Source: HGM04593 sp045661225 (lineage in GTDB: Bacteria; Bacteroidota; Bacteroidia; Bacteroidales; Bacteroidaceae). From it: a stretch of 64,000 nucleotides of DNA. Positions 9,969 to 16,900 of the stretch are shown here, piece by piece. Position 1 is the stretch's first letter. The number at the start of each line of letters is the position of its first letter. Location: assembly GCA_045661225.1 (NCBI GenBank), contig JAZRFF010000026.1, forward strand, positions 11,404 through 75,403. The letters run 5' to 3'. The position numbers and the translations under genes were made by a program. Below the pieces are notes generated by a model. The model did not search any database, was not told the origin of the DNA, and worked only from the letters and a program-made list of their open reading frames with translations.

Positions 9969-10435
9969 ATATTCAAATAGCGCAGCAATGCCTTACACCC
10001 CGCATAAATTTCATTATATGTCTTATCGAAGTTACCGTGATACCAAGGATCCGAAATATCGGCACCGCAACAACGCTGCGGCTCATCAGCCACAAAGTCG
10101 AGCAGTTTCCACACCTTACCTTCACAGTCACAACCTATTATGCGCATAAGATTACGCAGGTTATAATCCTCCATAACTACAATAATGTCAAAATCATTGT
10201 AATCGTTGACAGTAAAGCGTCGCGCCCTGTGCCCCTCGCAAGGAACATTATGCAACGAAAGAGCAGAGGCCGCCGCAGGAAAAATGCCGTTACCAATCTC
10301 TTCGCTACTTGTTGCCGATGATTCAATATACAACTCCTCGTTCAAGAAAGCCTTGCGCACAAGTTCTTTCATTACAAACTCCGCCATCGGAGAACGACAG
10401 ATGTTCCCGTGGCACACAAACATTATCTTCTTCAT
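9965..10435 (-). CDS. Low-molecular-weight protein-tyrosine phosphatase
   Basis: 156 residues. The active-site loop is CHGNICRS (C-x5-R-S, Cys at about residue 8) directly after the first strand, and ISDPWYHG near residue 130 supplies the general-acid Asp. An open frame continues 34 codons upstream, but that stretch is the interspersed repeat; the ATG at 10435 gives the family's normal N-terminus MKKIMFVCHGN. A TATCTTTG promoter element ends 4 bases before this ATG, so the mRNA may be nearly leaderless. Targets could include phosphotyrosine or phosphoarginine proteins. It is not linked to the Wzc kinase in this window. Confidence 0.93.
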   Translation of the reverse strand: MKKIMFVCHGNICRSPMAEFVMKELVRKAFLNEELYIESSATSSEEIGNGIFPAAASALSLHNVPCEGHRARRFTVNDYNDFDIIVVMEDYNLRNLMRIIGCDCEGKVWKLLDFVADEPQRCCGADISDPWYHGNFDKTYNEIYAGCKALLRYLNI

Positions 10436-10524
10436 ACTGCAAAGATAGTGCAAGCGAGTTAAACAACAAACTTGTTTGATTGTTTTACGACGAGCGCAGC
10501 CTATTTTCGCGGCAACGCAAAGAA
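10436..10524. repeat. Interspersed promoter repeat, copy A (left flank of island)
   Basis: An 89-bp element that begins next to the phosphatase start codon. It matches copy B at 14321-14410 in the same orientation with two substitutions and a short gap. It contains the self-complementary AAACTTGTTT, the conserved block GAGCGCAGCCTATTTTCGCG, and CAAAG boxes at both ends that on the minus strand read as promoter -7 elements. Together with copy B it brackets the three-gene island. Confidence 0.9.
10440..10470 (-). promoter_or_regulatory. Promoter of the phosphatase-ruvC operon, inside repeat copy A
   Basis: On the minus strand TTTG (10470-10467) is followed after 19 bases by TATCTTTG (10447-10440), a canonical Bacteroidota promoter. 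Both boxes lie inside the 90-bp interspersed repeat, and the -33 box overlaps its small hairpin (AAAC-TT-GTTT). Confidence 0.7.
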
Positions 10525-10850
10525 AGAAAAAACGCAATCAGGGATATAGCACAGACCGGTCGGTCATACAGCAAGCACACACGCAAGCGATACAGCCTTA
10601 TTGCCCACAAGCTTTACAAACCGTAATATCATTTACCTCTACTATGGTAATTCTGCCATTTATAAACTATGGATTGAAACTTCAAACTTGTGTTCTTCAG
10701 AACACAGCAAGGTCTGAAACCCGGCCTCATTTCACAACCTTCTTCCTCCAAAGTTGGGAGAATTAGCAAGTTGAAAAAATTCCTTGGCTAATATTCTTTT
10801 ATTCCCGATAAAAGAAATACATTTGCGTTAAATTCAATAGATTGATTATA
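10525..10850. other. Intergenic region at the left side of the island
   Basis: No gene is credible here. It holds an imperfect hairpin at 10690-10714 (CTTGTGTTC, TTCA, GAACACAGCAAG), which may be a terminator remnant or an element end, and then the promoter and palindrome of the island operon. Base composition becomes AT-rich toward the XRE gene. Confidence 0.6.
10794..10825 (+). promoter_or_regulatory. Island promoter with overlapping palindrome (possible operator)
   Basis: TACATTTG at 10818-10825 is a -7 element. Directly upstream is a perfect 9-bp inverted repeat, TTCTTTTAT-TCCCG-ATAAAAGAA (10794-10816), covering the -33 position. A dyad in this place just ahead of a small XRE gene is what an autorepressor operator would look like; that role is inferred. 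Confidence 0.5.
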
Positions 10851-11051
10851 ATGGAGGATATAAATCGTCTTAAAATAGTGCTTGTAGAAAAGAAACGTAC
10901 AGGCAAATGGTTGGCAGAACAATTAGGGAAAAATCCGTCAACAGTATCTAAATGGTGTTCAAATGTGGCTCAACCGGATTTGGCAACACTTGTGAAAATT
11001 GCAACCTTATTAGAGGTTGAGGTACAAGATTTAGTTATATCAGCAAAATAA
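10851..11051 (+). CDS. XRE-family HTH regulator
   Basis: 66 residues, essentially one helix-turn-helix domain: KWLAEQLGKNPSTVSKWCSN is the recognition region, followed by LATLVKIATLLEVEVQDLV. An ATG three codons upstream is possible. Very similar small XRE proteins commonly precede restriction or modification genes in Bacteroidales, as I recall the family, and here it is 9 bases ahead of a nuclease-like gene. Its likely role is control of the island operon, perhaps through the palindrome at 10794-10816. Confidence 0.85.
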   Translation: MEDINRLKIVLVEKKRTGKWLAEQLGKNPSTVSKWCSNVAQPDLATLVKIATLLEVEVQDLVISAK

Positions 11052-11060
11052 GATAGTGTT

Positions 11061-12512
11061 ATGAATGATAATTGGATTGAAATAGTAGAAACCTTACAGC
11101 CACATGTAAAGTGCAATTCAACAGAGGATAAATATCAACAAGATATTGAGAATTGTTTGAAATTTTTAGGCTGGAGGAGTTCCAATAAAACAATGCAGTC
11201 ACAATTAACGCTTGGTTTTGGGGCTGGAAACACATTGCGTCCAGACATTATATTATATAAAAATGGTATACCGGTTTTGCCCATTGAAATAAAAAGACCT
11301 GATAATATTTGCAATGATAAGCAAGTTGGGCAATTGGGTAACTATATGCGACAACTGAAATCTAACGTTGGTTTATATTTCGGTGAAAACATTCGTTTCT
11401 ATTATGATAATCCTGATGATTTGGATAATCCAGTAAACGTATTGACTATAGAAATTTCTAAAGAAGATTCTAACGGAGATACTTTCTGCGAAATGCTTTC
11501 ATACGAGAAGTTTGATAGAACTTCTTTAGAAGATTTCTGTAAGGAACGCTATAATCAAATCATAGCTCGCAACAATTTACAACTGCGTTTGAATGAATTC
11601 CTTTTTGGCGGTAATGCTACAAAAAATATCATTACCTTAATCAAAGAAAAATTCACAAAAGAGGGTTTTGAAGATGAAGTATTGAATACGGAATTAAGCA
11701 AATTAGATATAAATGTAAACAGGAAAGAAAACCATAATTTATCTCAAGTAATTGTTACTTCATCTACGGCATTAGAAGATACGGACAAAAACCAAGATGC
11801 ATATTTTTCTTTTGATGGGATAACATTCCATTGCAAAAGGAGATTTGTATTAGAATTGATAAAGCATTACGTTAAGAAAAATCCCAATGTAATTTTTAAA
11901 GAATTGGAAAGGCAATTTCCTGCAGAATTACACACAAAATCTCTTGGAGTTGTTCAAACTTTATCTTCTGTTAATGATAGAATTATATCCAAACCTGATT
12001 TGCGGAATAGATATTTTTTAAAAGAGAATGAAATAATTACTTTGTCTGACGGTACAAAAGTTGTCGTAAATAACCAATGGGGAACGTATTTTCCGAAATT
12101 CCTTAAAAAGGCAAAATCGTTATATCATGTAACGAGCCGTGTTGATAAAAACAATGTGGTAAATATTCCTATTGCAGAAAATGAAAGTTTGCATAAAGGA
12201 CCAGCAAGTAAACTTAGGTTAAGTTATGGTGATGGTTCAACCATTATGGAACATGATTCAGTCTCTACATTCAAAGTTTTTATTGAGAATATTGGTATTG
12301 CACAAGTTGCGGCTTTAAATATGAGAGGAAGAAAAGACACTCCATTGGTAAGTAAGCAACTCAGTGAAAAGTATCGCAAATTTCAGCACCCAATGAGTAA
12401 TGGATATTTCTTATTTTTAAATCATAGTACAGAAAGTTTAAAAAGATTAATAGAAAAGATAGCTTTTAAGTTAAACATTATTGTAAGCGTTGACGTAGTT
12501 CCTAAGCAATAA
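11061..12512 (+). CDS. PD-(D/E)XK nuclease-like protein (HsdR N-terminal type)
   Basis: 483 residues. The first 130 residues resemble the N-terminal nuclease domain of type I restriction HsdR subunits: LRPDIILYKNGIPVLPIEIK supplies the Asp and the E-x-K of a PD-(D/E)XK active site. There is no helicase motor afterwards, so it is not a full HsdR. The middle (about 140-270) is helical with no recognised motif. The C-terminal part has DGTKVVVNNQWGTYFPKFLK, a segment I associate with uncharacterised Bacteroidales restriction-like proteins. Codons are strongly AT-rich compared with flanking genes, a sign of transfer. I infer a nucleic-acid-cutting defence effector; the target is unknown. Confidence 0.65.
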   Translation: MNDNWIEIVETLQPHVKCNSTEDKYQQDIENCLKFLGWRSSNKTMQSQLTLGFGAGNTLRPDIILYKNGIPVLPIEIKRPDNICNDKQVGQLGNYMRQLKSNVGLYFGENIRFYYDNPDDLDNPVNVLTIEISKEDSNGDTFCEMLSYEKFDRTSLEDFCKERYNQIIARNNLQLRLNEFLFGGNATKNIITLIKEKFTKEGFEDEVLNTELSKLDINVNRKENHNLSQVIVTSSTALEDTDKNQDAYFSFDGITFHCKRRFVLELIKHYVKKNPNVIFKELERQFPAELHTKSLGVVQTLSSVNDRIISKPDLRNRYFLKENEIITLSDGTKVVVNNQWGTYFPKFLKKAKSLYHVTSRVDKNNVVNIPIAENESLHKGPASKLRLSYGDGSTIMEHDSVSTFKVFIENIGIAQVAALNMRGRKDTPLVSKQLSEKYRKFQHPMSNGYFLFLNHSTESLKRLIEKIAFKLNIIVSVDVVPKQ

Positions 12513-12611
12513 TTCAGACTCCATAGATAACCATATATATATAATTGTAGAGATTGGGCAGAAATTAAGAACTGAATACAAGGAGTATTTAAAATAAACG
12601 ACAACTATTGT

Positions 12612-14069
12612 ATGAAACGAATAAAAATATTCATAAGTAGTGTTCAAAGTGAGTTTGCCGAAGAACGAGCTATGCTTTGTCATTATATCCGAACAGATGT
12701 TCTATTAGGCAAATTCTTTGAGCCATTTATATTTGAAGAAGTTCCGGCCAATGAATATCCGACAAGTCATGTCTATTTGAAAGAGGTGGAACTTTGTGAT
12801 ATTTATTTGGGACTGTATGGTAATCTTTATGGATATGAAGATGAAGAGGGCGTTTCTCCGACAGAACGCGAGTATGATTTGGCAGCAACGCTTCATAAAA
12901 GTCGTTTAATATATATCAAGAGCATTGAGGAGGAGAAACGGCATCCTAAAGAAACAGCTTTGATACGAAAGGTCGAACGAGATATTGTACGTAAAACCTT
13001 CGTGGATATTGATGGACTGCGAACGTCTGTCTATGCTTCGCTAATCCGCTATTTGGAGGAAAAGGAATATATCCGCTGGCGACCGTTCGATGCATCTAAT
13101 GACAATGGAGCGACATTGGAAGATTTGGACGAGGATAAGATGAAGAATTTTATCCACATGGCACGCTCAAAACGCAATTTTCCTCTTCCTGTTGAAACAT
13201 CGCCAATATCATTGCTTACACATCTTGATTTGATAGATGCCAAAGGAAGATTGGCAAATGCAGCAGTTTTGCTGTTTGGAAAGAAACCACAAAAATATTT
13301 CATTACATCTGAGGTGAAATGTGTGCAGTTCTATGGCAATGTGGTTGAGAAGCCCATGCCTGCATATCAGATATACAGAGGCAATGTGTTTGAACTTGTT
13401 GACCAAGCCACGAGTTTTGTGATGAGCCGTATCAATAATTGGGTCGGAACACGTGCTGAAGGAGAAAAAGCAGATGTACCGACACGTCCTGAATTACCGA
13501 TTGATGCTGTCAAAGAAGCAATCGTAAATGCTATATGCCATAGAGATTATACAAGTAATGCCAGCGTTCAGGTAATGTTGTTTCGTGACAGGTTGGAAGT
13601 TTGGAATCCAGGCACATTGCCATATGGATTGACAGTACAGAAATTGCATGGTCCTCATAAGTCTTTACCAGCTAATCCGCTACTTGCCGACCCAATGTAT
13701 TGGAATGGTTATATTGAAAAGGTGGGTACCGGAACGGAAGATATAATAAACAAATGTCGCGAGTATGGGCTGAAAACTCCGGAATTTTATCAAGAAGAGG
13801 ATTTTAGAGTTGTCATTTGGCGCATAAATGAAGAAGGTGATCCAAGGCGTTCCAACGATGATCCAACAGCGTCCCAAAGCGTTCCAACGGACGAAGAGAA
13901 ACTATTGGAAGCAATAAACGAAACTCCGTCAATTTCAAGAGCAGAACTATCTAGACGATTAAAAATCAGTGAACGTCAAGTTAGAAAGATAACAGACCTA
14001 TTACGAAAAAAAGGCGTATTGATTCGTGAAGGCGGAAACTCTGGGAAATGGATTATTAATAAGATATAG
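12612..14069 (+). CDS. DUF4062 / GHKL-ATPase-like / winged-helix protein
   Basis: 485 residues. The N-terminus (about 1-110) is a DUF4062 domain: it opens with KRIKIFISSVQSEFAEERA and continues with DIYLGLYGNLYG and SPTEREYDLA. This TIR-like sensor domain is common in conflict systems. Residues about 270-400 match the C-terminal ATP-binding region of the RecG-like/AlbA_2-associated transcriptional regulators (AIVNAICHRDYTSNASVQV, EVWNPGTLPYGLT, GTGTEDIINKC). A winged helix with ISRAELSRRLKISERQVRKI is near residue 440. It ends 3 bases before a hairpin terminator. Together this suggests a sensing or regulatory protein of a defence cassette rather than a simple metabolic regulator. The Schlafen-type AlbA_2 N-terminus normally found with this ATPase region has been replaced by DUF4062. 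Confidence 0.7.
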   Translation: MKRIKIFISSVQSEFAEERAMLCHYIRTDVLLGKFFEPFIFEEVPANEYPTSHVYLKEVELCDIYLGLYGNLYGYEDEEGVSPTEREYDLAATLHKSRLIYIKSIEEEKRHPKETALIRKVERDIVRKTFVDIDGLRTSVYASLIRYLEEKEYIRWRPFDASNDNGATLEDLDEDKMKNFIHMARSKRNFPLPVETSPISLLTHLDLIDAKGRLANAAVLLFGKKPQKYFITSEVKCVQFYGNVVEKPMPAYQIYRGNVFELVDQATSFVMSRINNWVGTRAEGEKADVPTRPELPIDAVKEAIVNAICHRDYTSNASVQVMLFRDRLEVWNPGTLPYGLTVQKLHGPHKSLPANPLLADPMYWNGYIEKVGTGTEDIINKCREYGLKTPEFYQEEDFRVVIWRINEEGDPRRSNDDPTASQSVPTDEEKLLEAINETPSISRAELSRRLKISERQVRKITDLLRKKGVLIREGGNSGKWIINKI

Positions 14070-14072
14070 TTT

Positions 14073-14118
14073 AAAAGTAGCCAAACTCTTTGTTCAATCA
14101 AGAAGTTAGGCTACTTTT
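14073..14118 (+). terminator. Rho-independent terminator of the island operon
   Basis: AAAAGTAGCC at 14073-14082 pairs perfectly with GGCTACTTTT at 14109-14118 across a 26-base loop, and the 3' arm ends in a T-run. Confidence 0.75.
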
Positions 14119-14135
14119 GTATTAGAGTTGTTTGA

Positions 14136-14203
14136 CAAAGACAGTGCAAACCGAGAGCAGAATAAAACTTGTTTTAATTATGCCGAGGTGTAGCCAATTT
14201 TAT
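14136..14203. repeat. Degenerate copy of the interspersed repeat
   Basis: CAAAGACAGTGCAAACCGAG, then AAAACTTGTTTT, then CGAGGTGTAGCCAATTTTATG: the same order of blocks as copies A and B (CAAAGATAGTGCAAGCGAG, AAACTTGTTT, CGAGCGCAGCCTATTTTCG) but diverged. It lies between the island terminator and copy B. The variant resembles versions of this element I recall from Bacteroides genomes; that recollection is unverified. Confidence 0.55.
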
Positions 14204-14320
14204 GTAAAGCATAATGCTGAAGATTGGTGCAATCTCAAAGTCGCCAAATCGTTACCGACAACTTTCTATCATCGCATTCGCTATTTGTGTATCAATCAGA
14301 TACGGAATAATTGATTATCC

Positions 14321-14432
14321 ACTGCAAAGATAGTGCAAGCGAGTTAAACGACAAACTTGTTTGATTGTTTTACAACGAGCGCAGCCTATTTTCGCGCATA
14401 ACGCAAAGAAGTGCAAGCGAGTTAAACGACAA
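14321..14432. repeat. Interspersed promoter repeat, copy B plus partial (right flank of island)
   Basis: The first 90 bases (14321-14410) duplicate copy A in the same orientation at about 95% identity. Directly after it, 14411-14432 repeats the segment GTGCAAGCGAGTTAAACGACA once more. The 368 bases between the DUF4062 gene and cdd thus contain a terminator, a degenerate copy, copy B and this partial copy, and no credible gene. Confidence 0.9.
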
Positions 14433-14437
14433 TAAAG

Positions 14438-14920
14438 CTACTCTAAAAAACCAGAGTCGAAAGAGAGAGGCAGCAATGCCTTTATACCATCTTCAATTAC
14501 ATAACATTGCTGAGCGCCATAAAGTATTATTCTGACGGAATTCCCGAAACGTTTCTCGGTCTCCAAGATTACCTGACGGCAAGCGCCACAAGGAGGTATA
14601 GGCATCGAAAGTTCTCCCTTTGAATCTTTCGCGGCAATGGCAAGCACCTCGACAGCCTCGGTCGGATACTGCGAATTTGCCCAAAAGAGCGCGGTTCGTT
14701 CAGCGCACATACCCGATGGGTAAGCAGCATTCTCCTGATTGGTTCCACTTACAATCACGCCATTGTTCAAACGCACCGCGGCACCCACATTGAAATTAGA
14801 ATATACAGCATAGCTGTTGGCTGTAGCAGCACGAGCAGCATTAACAACCTCCTTATCGGATACCGACAACTCATCAAGCACACAGACCTTGACTTTTGTC
14901 TGCAAAATCATCTCCTTCAT
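14438..14920 (-). CDS. cdd: Cytidine deaminase
   Basis: 160 residues. The zinc site is complete: MCAERTALF supplies Cys and the proton-shuttling Glu, and PPCGACRQV supplies the other two Cys. AAYPSG upstream is also typical. It deaminates cytidine and deoxycytidine to uridine and deoxyuridine for pyrimidine salvage. It is transcribed toward the island, and its 3' end abuts the partial repeat. Confidence 0.95.
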   Translation of the reverse strand: MKEMILQTKVKVCVLDELSVSDKEVVNAARAATANSYAVYSNFNVGAAVRLNNGVIVSGTNQENAAYPSGMCAERTALFWANSQYPTEAVEVLAIAAKDSKGELSMPIPPCGACRQVILETEKRFGNSVRIILYGAQQCYVIEDGIKALLPLSFDSGFLE

Positions 14921-14998
14921 AATTCTTTCTCGTTAATATATTAGACAAAACAGGTTTTCTTAGTAAGATAACAATCTTCTTGCCACAAATTATCATCG

Positions 14999-15029
14999 CG
15001 AAGGTAAACAAATACTTGCGTAAAAACAA
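14999..15029 (-). promoter_or_regulatory. Probable cdd promoter
   Basis: On the minus strand TTG (15029-15027), 20 bases, then TACCTTCG (15006-14999), one base off TAnnTTTG. It lies about 80 bases upstream of the cdd start. Confidence 0.4.
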
Positions 15030-15068
15030 TTTATTAGTTTATTTTGTATCGTATTACATTTATAGCAT

Positions 15069-15965
15069 ATGAAAGCACTTTACAATACCATTCTAATAGC
15101 AACAATGTTGCTTGTTACAGCCTGCGGAACAACAAGGACAACCTCATCGGTTACAGCCTCCAGAAGCAATGACGACTACCGTAGTTACATTGACACATAC
15201 CACCCCATAGCCATCGAGCAAATGAAGCGTTACCGCATTCCGGCAAGCATCACCCTTGCACAGGGTCTGCTTGAGAGTGCAGCCGGCAAAAGCCAGCTCG
15301 CAATAAAATCGAACAACCATTTTGGCATAAAAGCCGATAAAAGCTGGAAAGGAAAAACAACCTCATCAATGGACAATGGCCGTATGTGCAAGTTCAGGTC
15401 GTACAAAGCTGTCAGCGAATCATACGAAGACCATTCAAAGTTCCTCGTCGGAAGAGAAAGGTACAAAAGCCTGTTTCAGTTAGACATCACCGACTACGAA
15501 GGTTGGGCTAAAGGACTGAAAAAAGCCGGTTACGCCGAAGATGCCAAATACCCGCAGAAGCTCATCAGTATCATCGAGAGGTACGAGCTCCATCGTTACG
15601 ACCGTATGGACATTAAAGGCAATACCCGTGTCGTTTACCAAACAAACAAAGTACCATACATTATGGTAGAGAACGGCGACAAGATTGAAAGAATTGCAAA
15701 GGAACTGGATATATCGAAACGCAAACTAAAGAAATATAACGACATATACAACGACAGAGAACTTGAGCCCGGCGAACGTCTATACCTTAAGAAAAAGAAA
15801 AGCAAAGCAGCCAAAGGGTCGCAGTTCCACACAGCAACAGCCGGCGAGAGTCTTTATACAATATCGCAACACTACTGTATCACGCTAAAAGACATATTCA
15901 AACTGAATCCGCAGTACAAGAGTTATACAAAATTAAAAGTCGGCGATGTGATAAGGCTCAGATAA
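15069..15965 (+). CDS. Glucosaminidase (GH73/FlgJ-like) lipoprotein with LysM domains
   Basis: 298 residues. Signal peptide with lipobox VTAC (Cys19). The glucosaminidase domain spans about 45-175, with SITLAQGLLESAAGKSQLA holding the catalytic Glu and NNHFGIK the family core. Two LysM-type repeats follow: a weaker one at about 197-243 and a clear one at 250-298 (AGESLYTISQHYCITLKDIF, LNPQY, VGDVIRLR). It cleaves the glycan strands of peptidoglycan in the periplasm, probably for wall turnover or septal remodelling. It reads divergently from cdd and is followed by a cell-division gene. Confidence 0.9.
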   Translation: MKALYNTILIATMLLVTACGTTRTTSSVTASRSNDDYRSYIDTYHPIAIEQMKRYRIPASITLAQGLLESAAGKSQLAIKSNNHFGIKADKSWKGKTTSSMDNGRMCKFRSYKAVSESYEDHSKFLVGRERYKSLFQLDITDYEGWAKGLKKAGYAEDAKYPQKLISIIERYELHRYDRMDIKGNTRVVYQTNKVPYIMVENGDKIERIAKELDISKRKLKKYNDIYNDRELEPGERLYLKKKKSKAAKGSQFHTATAGESLYTISQHYCITLKDIFKLNPQYKSYTKLKVGDVIRLR

Positions 15966-16116
15966 GCACCGCCCGCACACCTTCACTACAGAGACTGTGG
16001 AGTTATTGCGAAAATAGTGCAAGCAGAGGCTTCAATAAAATTGCTGTATAAAATTTATTTGGTAACCTGCGTGTGTTTTTTTTGCAGCATATATTACATA
16101 AGGTATTCTTTTTTTA

Positions 16117-16124
16117 TACCTTTG
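16117..16124 (+). promoter_or_regulatory. -7 element upstream of the divIC-like gene
   Basis: TACCTTTG precedes the gene by 36 bases. No convincing -33 box is seen at the usual distance. Confidence 0.4.
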
Positions 16125-16160
16125 CAGTGGAACGTGTAGTCTGACAAAAATTATAGCAAG

Positions 16161-16472
16161 ATGGCTTTTTTCTCTAAATATTCTATTGCAATACAGTGGG
16201 TAAGGAATCACAAATATCTGTGCGTAACAATTGTGTTTCTGCTCATAGTTGTACTCTTTGACGATAATAGCTTGATAAAGCACTTCGAGAACGGCAGTCG
16301 AATATCGGAGCTGGAGAGTGAAATTGCCGCAATGGAGCGCGATTCAATCAGGATTGAGCAACTTAACGCAATGATAGGTCCCGAAGGTGACACCGAAGAA
16401 ATAGAGCGCATCTGTCGCAGTGTTCACGGAATGCACACCGAGAATGAAGATGTTTTTATAATTGAAGATTGA
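16161..16472 (+). CDS. Septum formation initiator (DivIC/FtsB family)
   Basis: 103 residues: a short cytoplasmic N-terminus, one membrane segment (about 19-33, CVTIVFLLIVVLF) and a periplasmic coiled coil (about 42-72, ISELESEIAAMERDSIRIE). This is the size and topology of FtsB/DivIC, which bridges FtsL and FtsQ in the divisome. The stop overlaps the start of the next gene. Confidence 0.85.
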   Translation: MAFFSKYSIAIQWVRNHKYLCVTIVFLLIVVLFDDNSLIKHFENGSRISELESEIAAMERDSIRIEQLNAMIGPEGDTEEIERICRSVHGMHTENEDVFIIED

Positions 16473-16816
16473 TGAAACTTGTAAAGGTTATATACTACGT
16501 CGGAGCACTGCTGCTCCTCTCGGGCGCTGCATTGCGCCTTGCACTTCCCGAACTATATTCCTATATATATATATCGGGTGCGGTGCTTTTTGCTGTAACG
16601 CAGTTTCTGTTGCGTCCACGCCACTCTCACTTCGCGGTGCGCAGGCTTGTTATACAACAGCAATTGGGCGGAATATTCTTTATTGCCGCCGGAGTACTGA
16701 TGTTTACCCACAGCAACAATGAGTGGTTGCCCGTTCTTTTGTGTGGTGCAATTGCAGAACTTTATACCGCTTACAGACTGCCCGTTGAGATTGAGAAACA
16801 CAAAGATAACCGATAG
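16472..16816 (+). CDS. Small multi-pass membrane protein, function unknown
   Basis: 114 residues with about four hydrophobic segments (VIYYVGALLLLSGAALRLAL, IYISGAVLFAVTQFLL, QQLGGIFFIAAGVLMF, LPVLLCGAIAELYTAYRL) and a charged tail. Its start (TGATG) overlaps the divIC-like stop, so it is co-translated with a divisome gene and may act at the envelope. I recognise no family. Confidence 0.7.
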   Translation: MKLVKVIYYVGALLLLSGAALRLALPELYSYIYISGAVLFAVTQFLLRPRHSHFAVRRLVIQQQLGGIFFIAAGVLMFTHSNNEWLPVLLCGAIAELYTAYRLPVEIEKHKDNR

Positions 16817-16900
16817 AGGGTTCATCTTTGCAGTATAAGAAAAGGAACGACAGTTGTTACACCGTTTCTTTTATGCCACTAATGAAATTACTTTAAAATT

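Noticed and set aside
10476..10766. 96-codon open frame in the repeat and intergenic region
   Set aside because: Covers repeat copy A and the non-coding left flank of the island; composition is not protein-like.
14132..14314. 60-codon open frame between the island and copy B
   Set aside because: Covers the degenerate repeat copy; no start context or conserved features.
16010..16030. Further copy of the interspersed repeat (GCGAAAATAGTGCAAGCAGAGG)
   Set aside because: Only about 20 bases agree, without the hairpin or the promoter box, so it is not counted.
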